Below are positions 1 through 6,512 of a stretch of 39,121 nt of DNA, piece after piece. The notes beneath the pieces were generated by a model that was not told where the DNA came from, did not search any database, and worked only from the letters and a program-made list of their open reading frames with translations. The DNA lies in NCBI GenBank assembly GCA_902802795.1, contig CADCNI010000017.1, positions 1 to 39,121 of the forward strand, read 5' to 3'. This DNA is from an uncultured Ruminococcus sp. GTDB lineage: Bacteria > Bacillota > Clostridia > Oscillospirales > Acutalibacteraceae. How positions within the stretch are numbered: position 1 is the stretch's first letter; each line of letters opens with the position of its first letter. The translations under genes and the position numbers were made by a program.

Positions 1-96
1 GTCCTAGGTGGGCGCCAGCCCACCGTCGTCCTCCGCCTTGCCCTGCACTCACCATCATCGCCTCCTTTTGTCTCCCTGATTATTTGGATTGCTATA
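1..96 (-). mobile_element. Partial copy of a MITE-like inverted-repeat element, cut by the window edge
   Basis: The first 94 bases inward from position 96 are the exact reverse complement of 36113-36206, the left part of a complete element near the other end of the window. The end at 83-96 is the 14-base terminal repeat (TTTGGATTGCTATA). This copy has one 23-base GC-rich hairpin unit before the edge, whereas the full copy has two. The left terminal repeat lies outside the window. No transposase is visible, so this is a non-autonomous repeat. The end falls just before a serine-recombinase remnant and supplies the TTG at 84 that opens its reading frame. Confidence 0.8.
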
Positions 97-599
97 AGAC
101 ACGCATCGCAAAAGCAAACAGCTGCCTGCTCAATCTGACAGCAATGCGAGCCGATGGAGAGATCAGCAAGGACGAGTATCTGGTGATGAGAAAGCCTGTT
201 GATGAAGAAATCGTGGAGCTTCAGAAGCTGCTGGAAATTACCCCTGACGAACAGACTGCTCCCAAGGGGATAGACTTGGACGGCATTCGTGACACCCTTA
301 ATACGATGATTGATTTTTCAGGAACCAGCCTTTGTCATGAAATAATTGATCAGTTTGTCTACATGGTGCGTCCCATTTCCGACATCAGCTTTGAATGGTA
401 CCTGAACCTTAACGGCAAAGCCGATGTCAAAGCCACCTTTACAGTGGAAGGACGGAAGAAAAACTGTGTCGTCAAGCTGGAGGAAATCGAAGAGATTTTC
501 TCGTTACATAGAAAAGACGGAGAGAAATCTTGCCACGATAATCGAAGGCATATCGGCGGAAGAAACGTTGGTATGCCTTCGATATTTTTATCCGAGTAA
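84..599 (+). pseudogene. C-terminal remnant of a large serine recombinase
   Basis: The 171-residue frame resembles the coiled-coil and C-terminal part of large serine (resolvase/invertase) recombinases. Residues about 10-50 read as the usual helix with a DGEISKDEY motif, and residues about 95-135 resemble the family's final beta region (FEWYLNLNG, then VEGRKKNCVVK). The catalytic resolvase domain and most of the recombinase domain are missing. The frame opens at a TTG inside the inverted-repeat element at 1-96, so the element sits where the upstream part of the gene should be. There is no ribosome binding site. I infer a dead remnant of an integrative element, truncated by or rearranged with the repeat. 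The last 20 or so residues do not look like the family and may be frameshifted. Confidence 0.65.
541..588 (+). terminator. Hairpin with T-rich tail at the end of the recombinase remnant
   Basis: A perfect 12-base stem (541-552 pairing with 572-583, ATCGAAGGCATA) with a 19-base loop is followed by ATATTTTTA. It fits a rho-independent terminator although the loop is large, and it lies inside the remnant's reading frame just before its stop. It separates the remnant from the promoter at 614. Confidence 0.45.
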
Positions 600-613
600 A
601 ATCAGATTGCTAG

Positions 614-642
614 TTGACAAGCAGCAGAAATAATACTATAAT
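614..642 (+). promoter_or_regulatory. Sigma-A promoter for the small membrane protein and Nudix genes
   Basis: TTGACA (614-619), a 17-base spacer and TATAAT (637-642) match the consensus at every position. The next genes are the small membrane protein at 713 and the Nudix hydrolase at 1002. Confidence 0.85.
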
Positions 643-676
643 TATTGATAATAGTTGATAAGTTTTATCAATAATT
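640..676. promoter_or_regulatory. Candidate operator: 12-base inverted repeat overlapping the -10 and start region
   Basis: AATTATTGATAA at 640-651 is perfectly repeated in inverse at 665-676, with 13 bases between. It begins inside the -10 box and covers the expected transcription start, the usual place for a repressor site. An RNA hairpin is also possible but has no T-run. No regulator gene adjoins it. Confidence 0.5.
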
Positions 677-712
677 CATGATATTCTTGGCATGAGAAAG
701 GGGTAATCGAAA

Positions 713-991
713 ATGAATAAGAAACTCATTGCAATCATAGCAGAAATCATTCCGTTGGTATCGGCAGTTGTGTCGTATATCCTGCTGGTGGCCAACATTG
801 ACTCCGACCTGATAAGGCTGGTCATCGCCATCACTTTTCTTCTGGCTTTTTTAGGCGTTGTATTCTTCTTTGTCGGCTGCATGCTTGCGAAGGAAGACAA
901 GACCGTGCGAATTTTAGGGATATTTGACTGGCTGGCAACGCTTTATGTGATTGTCATTTACGTCATAGCTATTTTCAGCTTTGGATTATAA
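713..991 (+). CDS. Small membrane protein of unknown function
   Basis: The 92-residue protein is almost entirely hydrophobic, with three likely membrane helices (about residues 5-27, 34-58 and 68-90) and a short charged loop containing KEDKT near residue 61. The start ATG has a GAAAGGGG ribosome binding site about 9 bases upstream. It follows a consensus promoter with an inverted repeat over the start region. The Nudix gene starts 10 bases downstream, so the two are probably cotranscribed. I do not recognise a family. Confidence 0.75.
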   Translation: MNKKLIAIIAEIIPLVSAVVSYILLVANIDSDLIRLVIAITFLLAFLGVVFFFVGCMLAKEDKTVRILGIFDWLATLYVIVIYVIAIFSFGL

Positions 992-1001
992 AGGAGTTCC
1001 T

Positions 1002-1517
1002 ATGAACCAGTTATTTGCCATTGACTTGAAGGATTATGAAGAAGGAGATCGTGTTTTCCGCAGACCGTCTGCCAGAGGGATTATCATGAAAAAGAATAAA
1101 ATAGCCCTTGTCTATAGCCGGAAGGAACACTACTATAAATTTCCGGGCGGCGGAATACGGGACAACGAGGAGCAAGAACAGGCTTTGATCAGGGAAGTCA
1201 GAGAGGAAGTCGGCTTGCAGGTGATTCCCGACAGTATTACGCCGTTTGGCAGCGTCTTGCGCCGTCAGAAAAGCAATTATGCGCCCGATACGATTTTTGA
1301 GCAGGAGAATTTTTATTATTTCTGCGAAACCGAAGACCGGGTGACGGAACAGCAGCTCGATGACTATGAGCAGGAAGCGGAATTTGTCCTTCGGTTTGTG
1401 AGTCTGGACGAGGCGATTGAAACCAACCGGAAGTATCAAAGCGACGATGAATTCGATGTGATTATGATTGAAAGAGAACGAAAGGTGTTGGAAATGGTGA
1501 AGGATTTCCTGCAATAG
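1002..1517 (+). CDS. Nudix hydrolase
   Basis: This 171-residue protein has a complete Nudix box at residues 50-72, fitting GX5EX7REUXEEXGU exactly (ending REVREEVGL). These residues bind the metal that supports pyrophosphate cleavage of nucleotide-diphosphate-linked substrates. The surrounding sequence gives no clue to the substrate. An upstream in-frame TTG exists at 981, but AAGGAG at 991-996 sits 5 bases before the ATG at 1002, so I use 1002. It is probably cotranscribed with the membrane protein just upstream. Confidence 0.88.
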   Translation: MNQLFAIDLKDYEEGDRVFRRPSARGIIMKKNKIALVYSRKEHYYKFPGGGIRDNEEQEQALIREVREEVGLQVIPDSITPFGSVLRRQKSNYAPDTIFEQENFYYFCETEDRVTEQQLDDYEQEAEFVLRFVSLDEAIETNRKYQSDDEFDVIMIERERKVLEMVKDFLQ

Positions 1518-1548
1518 ACAAACAACAGGAAAGAACATTGTGTTCGCG

Positions 1549-1577
1549 TTGACTTTTTGGGATGGTTATGGTACAAT
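1549..1577 (+). promoter_or_regulatory. Sigma-A promoter for the 1623 lipoprotein gene
   Basis: TTGACT (1549-1554), a 17-base spacer and TACAAT (1572-1577), about 45 bases before the ATG at 1623. Confidence 0.75.
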
Positions 1578-1622
1578 CCATTTAGAAGCAGCCATATTAT
1601 CTATTTTGTGGGGTGTAGCATT

Positions 1623-2381
1623 ATGAAAAAACAACGTGTATTCCGGAAAAAGCGGTTGTCACTGCTGCTGTCGGTCGTCATACTTTGTCTGACGCTCGGA
1701 AGTTGCGGATTCGTGGCGGGAAATGACCCGGACAAGGTTGAAGCGGCGGTGCGGAGCATGGAGGAACTGTACGGAATCCATCTGACAGTTGTGAAGAAAA
1801 ATCCCTTGCCCGGAGGCGTCAACTGCGACGTAACCGCTAAATGCGACGAGCTGAACGGGAAAACCGTCCATGTGTTTCAATTTGACGACAACAACAATGT
1901 GCAATGCGACTATATCTTTGTAAAGTACGAAGAAGAAGTGCTTGCCCGGATCCGGAACGTAGCAAGCCGTGCTTTGCCGGAGGCCAAGCTGGTGGTGAAT
2001 GATTCTTGCTACAATCATTTCGCCAATCACTTGTATGACAGGAATACGACGCTGGCGGATTATCTCCTGCATAATGATTTTGAGATTCACCTGATTCTCA
2101 GCGAGATACACGATGAAGAATGGATGACCGATACCTATTTTAAAGTGGCCAATGCTTGCCTCGATGACGGGATCAATTGCCAACTGCTTGCCATTTACTG
2201 CATGAAAACACCGGAAGCGGCGGCGGCTGTCAAAACCTATTCTTCCATTCCTGAAGAAATGGAATTCAGATTCATTGCGGAAGACAAGGACATTGCTCTT
2301 CGGGCGGAAAATCCGATATACTACGATTTGCAGCAGTTTATGGAGAATAAGGAGGAAGGCACACGCCTGCTTGTCCGTTGA
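1623..2381 (+). CDS. Predicted lipoprotein of unknown function
   Basis: The protein begins with a positively charged segment (KKQRVFRKKR) and a hydrophobic stretch ending in a lipobox (LGSC, Cys28), so it should be exported and lipid-anchored on the outer face of the membrane. The mature part of about 225 residues is mixed alpha/beta in character and I do not recognise a family. The frame could be opened earlier, but those residues would precede the signal peptide and overlap the promoter, so I choose the ATG at 1623 (252 residues). The ribosome binding site is weak (GTGGGG). Two further small genes of unknown function follow on the same strand. Confidence 0.8.
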   Translation: MKKQRVFRKKRLSLLLSVVILCLTLGSCGFVAGNDPDKVEAAVRSMEELYGIHLTVVKKNPLPGGVNCDVTAKCDELNGKTVHVFQFDDNNNVQCDYIFVKYEEEVLARIRNVASRALPEAKLVVNDSCYNHFANHLYDRNTTLADYLLHNDFEIHLILSEIHDEEWMTDTYFKVANACLDDGINCQLLAIYCMKTPEAAAAVKTYSSIPEEMEFRFIAEDKDIALRAENPIYYDLQQFMENKEEGTRLLVR

Positions 2382-2469
2382 ACTGGAACAACCGCCGCCG
2401 ACAGAAATCGAAGCCGACCGACGCAGCAATTTCAGAAAATAACAGACAACGAAAGAGAGGCAATCCACT

Positions 2470-2746
2470 ATGGCAACCGTTATGATAATAGAAACAGGAA
2501 AATGGCAAGCATTTTTATATTATTACACTGAGCGATTTCTTGCCGGTTCAAAGAATAACGCTCCCCCGCTCGTATGAGGCGATAGATGTGTACCCGACGT
2601 ATTCGGCGGACGGAATGGCTCTGTATATCCCTGTCCGGCAATATGCCGACGGGGATTACCGATATCAACTGTGCGAATATGAAACCGAGTCGTATTCGCT
2701 GGTGAAAATGGAGCCGATGCGGAAAAGTGACGTCGATCATTGGTAA
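2470..2746 (+). pseudogene. Small unknown gene with an apparent frameshift
   Basis: An ATG at 2470 with a GAGAGG ribosome binding site opens a frame encoding MATVMIIETGK and ends at a stop at 2575-2577. The frame one base over is open from about 2492 to 2746 and reads as ordinary protein (GKHFYIITLSDFLPVQRI onward, ending SDVDHW), but it has no ATG or ribosome binding site of its own. Joining the two frames in the A-rich stretch at about 2490-2502 gives a protein of about 92 residues. This is either a broken gene or a one-base sequencing error. The next gene begins 18 bases downstream with a strong ribosome binding site. No family recognised. Confidence 0.5.
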
Positions 2747-2764
2747 CGGAAGGAGAGAAAAACC

Positions 2765-3217
2765 ATGTCCTTACCGGATTGGTTCCGGAAAAGAAAGCAA
2801 AAAAACGAAATGCCCCCGTCCTGTCCTTCCGGGCTCCAATACCAAGGGATTGACATTGAAATCACCTTTCACAGGCAAGAAAGTCTGCAACATATTGCGC
2901 AGGATTTTGAAGCCCTGCAAAATGAGGGAATCGAAACCGTCATCCGGGAACAATTTATCCCTTGGTTCAAGGGGGAGGAATTTCAGGACAGAGAGGATGA
3001 AAAAATCTTTCACGGACTGAGGATTTATGCCATCGACTATTCCTACGGACAAATAGCCGCCTCCTATTCGCCCACCGGCGAAGATGCGTTTTTCGGACAG
3101 TTTGAATTTGATTTTGAGAGTTCCGATGCATACACCGCCGATATGCTGGAAGGCACGGCGATGCAGGTATATGTGTACGAGGGAAAAGTGGTAAAAGTCA
3201 GCGGCTATGAAATATGA
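2765..3217 (+). CDS. Hypothetical protein, 150 residues
   Basis: The start ATG follows a good GGAAGGAGAG ribosome binding site. The protein has a basic N-terminus (FRKRKQKNE), no signal peptide and no membrane segment, so it should be cytoplasmic. The C-terminal half is acidic and aromatic-rich (GQFEFDFESSDAYTADML) and ends in a short beta-like stretch (MQVYVYEGKVVKVSGYEI). I do not recognise the family; small soluble proteins of this kind next to lipoproteins are sometimes immunity-like, but nothing here shows that. It runs convergently into the lipoprotein gene on the other strand with a 17-base gap. Confidence 0.7.
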   Translation: MSLPDWFRKRKQKNEMPPSCPSGLQYQGIDIEITFHRQESLQHIAQDFEALQNEGIETVIREQFIPWFKGEEFQDREDEKIFHGLRIYAIDYSYGQIAASYSPTGEDAFFGQFEFDFESSDAYTADMLEGTAMQVYVYEGKVVKVSGYEI

Positions 3218-3234
3218 AATGGCATGACCGGGCG

Positions 3235-4251
3235 TTATTTGTCGCATTTGATTTTGTATAGGTGAGAGGTTTCCCAACTGTCTCCCATGCAATCATCATG
3301 CTCTGTGCCGTCGATGAAATACACATAGAGAAAGGTGCCGTCATACAGCAGACTGTCACGATCACTGTCCACTCTGCGCCAACTGACCATTGCCGCTCGA
3401 TGGTCGGTCTTTGTGAGTCGGTAAAGATGTTGGTCAGAGACAGCGCTGTCGCCGCCGACAAAATAAACCGAATCGCCGCTGACGGCATAAGCCCTCGTTG
3501 TCGTTTGCGTAAGCTGCGCCTTTTGGGAGCCGTCTTTGTTGACTCTGTAGAGATATTGGTTGTTCAGCCAGTCGCCGGGAAGATCGGCGAGGTAGTAAAT
3601 GCATTTGTCGTCAAAGGATATGTCAGAGATTCCTACAGCGGAATACTCGCTGCTGTCGATGATGCGCTCGCTTGTACTCCCGTCTGTGGATAGGCGGAGA
3701 AGACCGTATGGATCCAGAATATAGAGACAGCCGCCGTCAAAATAAAAGCGATTGATCGGCTCGTCATAGATTTGCTGCGCCTCGCTGCCGTTGGGACGTG
3801 TGCGGTAAAGACCGCTGCCGTAATGGCTGTCGGGTTGGTAATAAAGACAGCCGCTTTCGCAGGTCGCCGCCGCAATTGGCAGCTCCGCCACGCGTGTGTC
3901 CTGTGTACCGTCCTCTTTCCGGCGATGCAGCACAGGCGCCTGTATGTAGTTGTCTGTAAACTCCGGGTAATGGCAGCGGTCGGTGTAATATACCCAATCG
4001 TCAACGGTAAACCAATATTGGGAGTAAAAATCGGTAAAAGCCTCCTCGCCTGAGCCGTCCGGCTTCATGCGGCGGACGGAGTTGCCGTCACTGTAGTAAA
4101 TATATCCCTGCGCGCTCGGCTGGCAGTTCAGAAGCCATTCCGTGCGGCTTGATTTGACGGGAACATTGACAAAAGCGTTTTGGCAGCCGACAAGCCCCCC
4201 TGTTACTATCAGCGCGATTATCAAACAAATCCGTTTGGGCATGGTTTTCAT
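3235..4251 (-). CDS. Lipoprotein with DUF5050-like beta-propeller repeats
   Basis: The N-terminus is a lipoprotein signal (MKTMPKRICL, then a hydrophobic core and lipobox GLVGC, Cys23). The remaining 315 or so residues contain repeated blade-like units of the form YIYYSDG...VRRMKPDGSG, LYRTRPNGSEA and LYRVNKDGSQ, typical of DUF5050 propellers found in exported proteins of Clostridia. The role is not known; propellers of this kind usually act as binding scaffolds. The start at 4251 is supported by GGAGAGG about 6 bases upstream. It is transcribed alone, convergent with the 150-residue gene at 2765. Confidence 0.82.
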   Translation of the reverse strand: MKTMPKRICLIIALIVTGGLVGCQNAFVNVPVKSSRTEWLLNCQPSAQGYIYYSDGNSVRRMKPDGSGEEAFTDFYSQYWFTVDDWVYYTDRCHYPEFTDNYIQAPVLHRRKEDGTQDTRVAELPIAAATCESGCLYYQPDSHYGSGLYRTRPNGSEAQQIYDEPINRFYFDGGCLYILDPYGLLRLSTDGSTSERIIDSSEYSAVGISDISFDDKCIYYLADLPGDWLNNQYLYRVNKDGSQKAQLTQTTTRAYAVSGDSVYFVGGDSAVSDQHLYRLTKTDHRAAMVSWRRVDSDRDSLLYDGTFLYVYFIDGTEHDDCMGDSWETSHLYKIKCDK

Positions 4252-4359
4252 CGGTCATCCTCTCCATTTCAGTTCTAATGATAAGGGAATGGTTTGAATT
4301 GCCTATAATGATTTTGTAAATGAAATAATAATATCTTGGCTATGCAAAAGAAAATTGAA

Positions 4360-4408
4360 AACACGCCGACCCGGACAACAAGGCTACGTTGTCTGAAGTC
4401 GGCGTGTT
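4360..4408 (-). terminator. Terminator of the SCP2-domain gene
   Basis: An 11-base perfect stem (AACACGCCGAC at 4360-4370 with its complement at 4398-4408) encloses a second short stem (GACAAC/GTTGTC). On the minus strand it is followed by TTTTCAATTTTC, which fits the end of the transcript from the gene at 4430-4762. Confidence 0.7.
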
Positions 4409-4429
4409 TGTTTGAAAAAAAGCAAAAAA

Positions 4430-4762
4430 TCACAAAGTAAGTGCGAGCGCGTCCGCCAGACGGAACGCGGCGGAAATGTCCCCTTTGATGAGAAGCCGCC
4501 CCGTGGAATAAGCGGCGGTGGGGGACATCCGGCGTTCGATGATGGAGCAGAGACTGCCGGAGCTGACTTCAAAGGCGCACAGGCTGTTTTTGTAGTCGAA
4601 GGGCTGCATCTCCATCGTGCCGTCGTTTACTTCAATGTAGAATTTGCCCTCGCCCTCTCCGGTGATATCAAATTCATAAGAATAGGTTCCCGCGCCGAAG
4701 CCGCTGAAATCCTTGTTCTCAAAATAGTTTTTCATGGTGGTATAAATTTCTTCAAACGTCAT
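4430..4762 (-). CDS. SCP2 sterol-carrier-like domain protein
   Basis: This 110-residue protein consists of a single SCP2-type lipid-binding domain: an N-terminal helix (TFEEIYTTMKNYFENKD), a central beta sheet (YSYEFDITGEGEGKFYIEV) and the typical C-terminal GRLLIKGDISAAFRLADAL. Such domains bind fatty acyl chains or other hydrophobic ligands in the cytoplasm. The frame is open 40 codons further upstream, but that part overlaps the promoter at 4817-4845. The ATG at 4762 has an AAAGGAA ribosome binding site, so I start there. It is monocistronic, with its own promoter and terminator, and divergent from the glycosyltransferase operon. Confidence 0.82.
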   Translation of the reverse strand: MTFEEIYTTMKNYFENKDFSGFGAGTYSYEFDITGEGEGKFYIEVNDGTMEMQPFDYKNSLCAFEVSSGSLCSIIERRMSPTAAYSTGRLLIKGDISAAFRLADALALTL

Positions 4763-4816
4763 AGGTATGATTCCTTTCCACGAATGGATTAAAGAGGTTA
4801 AATGGAATATTTTTCT

Positions 4817-4845
4817 ATTATACACACCGACTCTCAAAATGTAAA
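4817..4845 (-). promoter_or_regulatory. Sigma-A promoter of the SCP2-domain gene
   Basis: On the minus strand: TTTACA (4845-4840), a 17-base spacer and TATAAT (4822-4817), about 55 bases before the ATG at 4762. Confidence 0.8.
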
Positions 4846-4909
4846 TATTTGATCTGACAAACTTATTGCATAAAAACAATTTTTTTTAGACAGAAGCGTG
4901 GCGGGACGG

Positions 4910-4938
4910 TTGCATTGAAAGGGAGATTGTGCTATGAT
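4910..4938 (+). promoter_or_regulatory. Sigma-A promoter of the glycosyltransferase/YfhO run
   Basis: TTGCAT (4910-4915), a 17-base spacer and TATGAT (4933-4938), about 30 bases before the first start codon. It is the only strong promoter I see ahead of the gene chain that runs to 13130. Confidence 0.75.
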
Positions 4939-4967
4939 TATATCACGGTAAGAAAAAAAGCGGGGAA

Positions 4968-6512
4968 GTGCGTGTTTTGAAAAACTGGCAGGATGTAGCG
5001 AGAAAATTAATGCCCGACGCGGATACGGATTACATTGTGGGAATGCACAACTTTCCGTGGAAAAGGTTTGTGTTTCGGGTTTTTCTGTTTGCTTTGCTTG
5101 TCCGGTTGCTGATCGCGGGATCCTATATCCATTCCTTTGACACGGAATGGAATATCATGTGGGGCGTGGAATTAGCACAGTTGAGCAGGGCGCAGATGTT
5201 CGGGTTTTATAAAGCCTATTCCTATGTTTCCAGCCTGGATTATCCGCCGCTCTATCTTTATCCGCTGCATATCGTCGGCAGCCTGATTCTGAAAACAGAC
5301 ATCGGAGGATATCCGCCGATGAGAATGCTGGTGCTGAAGTTTTTTCCCTGTTTGCTGGACAGCCTGAATTGCGTGGTACTGTATCGGCTGGGCAGCAGGC
5401 GTTCCCGGTTGATCGGATTGGCAGGTGCCGCCCTGTGGGCGATCAATCCCGCCACGATCATCAACTGCGCGTTCTGGGGGCAGACCGACTGTGTGCTGAT
5501 GTTGGCCGCCGCGCTGTTGTTTCTTTCGCTGACGGAGAAGCGCGTTGTCGCGTCAGGCGTATTATTTGCCATCATGTGTTCCACCAAACTGCAGGGGCTG
5601 TATCTCACGCCGATTGTGGGAATGGAAATATTGGATATTTGCTTTGATGGCATCAATGTGAGAAATTTCAAACGCAGCAGCCTCGATAGGACTAATATTT
5701 TGATTTTTGTGCGGTTTGTTCTGTCGGTGCTGCTTACTTTCACGGTGATTTATCTGCCGTTTATGGTCGGCTCTCTGTTTTCTTTCGGGAACGAGGCGCA
5801 AAGCAGATGGGAAAAATTCTTCCGGCCCTTGACGGTCTACCGGGAGGGACTCAAAAAATATCCCTATGTCACGCTTAACGCTGATAATCTGTATATGCTG
5901 CTGAACCTGAACGGAAAGAAAGACAATTTGTCTTTCTTTCACGGGCTTAGCTATGAACTGATGGGAAAACTGTGTTTGATTGTGCTGATGCTGTCTGTAG
6001 TGGTGATTTATCTGCTTGGCCGACGCTGCTCTCATTGGCTGACTGCCTATTTCTTCATCAACGGTATTTTTATGCTGACCTGTCGCCAGCACGAGCGGTA
6101 TCAGATTATGATACTGATTCTTCTGACAGGCGCGTTTATGGAACTGGCGGATCGGCGTATGATGACGCTGCTGTCGCTTCACACCCTCGTCATTTCTGTC
6201 AATCAGTTCCGCATTCTTGCGAGTGTCAGGGAAAACAGCCATTGGTGGTGGTACTACCATGCGTCCATGCATTCCATAAAACAACTGACGGAAAGTGATA
6301 TGGAGGCAGTCAAAGAAAATGGAGCGGTGTGGTTGCGTTACAATGCCACTATCGGAAGGGTCAACGCTGCGGTCAATGTGTGTCTGCTGTTGGCTTCGAC
6401 GGTGTTTGTGCTGCGCTATTTCTGGGATACACAACCTTTGCAGCCTCTTCTCGGACGTGTGGATAAGTTGATAACCGACTTCAGACAGCGGAGAAGGGCA
6501 GAGGATGAATAG
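4968..6512 (+). CDS. GT-C type membrane glycosyltransferase
   Basis: This 514-residue protein has about ten membrane helices. After the first helix comes an acidic motif (SFDTEW, about residue 56) where GT-C enzymes carry the catalytic aspartate, then SLDYPPLYLYPLH and FWGQTDCVLML, which are typical of polyprenyl-phosphate-sugar-dependent mannosyl/glucosyltransferases. A late loop has CRQHERYQIMI, like the HERY motif of the ALG6/8 group. It probably transfers a sugar from a lipid carrier on the outer face; the acceptor is unknown. The start is a GTG at 4968, with a TTG at 4977 as an alternative that is better spaced from the GGGGAAG site. It overlaps the YfhO gene by 8 bases, so the two probably act together. 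Confidence 0.82.
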   Translation: MRVLKNWQDVARKLMPDADTDYIVGMHNFPWKRFVFRVFLFALLVRLLIAGSYIHSFDTEWNIMWGVELAQLSRAQMFGFYKAYSYVSSLDYPPLYLYPLHIVGSLILKTDIGGYPPMRMLVLKFFPCLLDSLNCVVLYRLGSRRSRLIGLAGAALWAINPATIINCAFWGQTDCVLMLAAALLFLSLTEKRVVASGVLFAIMCSTKLQGLYLTPIVGMEILDICFDGINVRNFKRSSLDRTNILIFVRFVLSVLLTFTVIYLPFMVGSLFSFGNEAQSRWEKFFRPLTVYREGLKKYPYVTLNADNLYMLLNLNGKKDNLSFFHGLSYELMGKLCLIVLMLSVVVIYLLGRRCSHWLTAYFFINGIFMLTCRQHERYQIMILILLTGAFMELADRRMMTLLSLHTLVISVNQFRILASVRENSHWWWYYHASMHSIKQLTESDMEAVKENGAVWLRYNATIGRVNAAVNVCLLLASTVFVLRYFWDTQPLQPLLGRVDKLITDFRQRRRAEDE

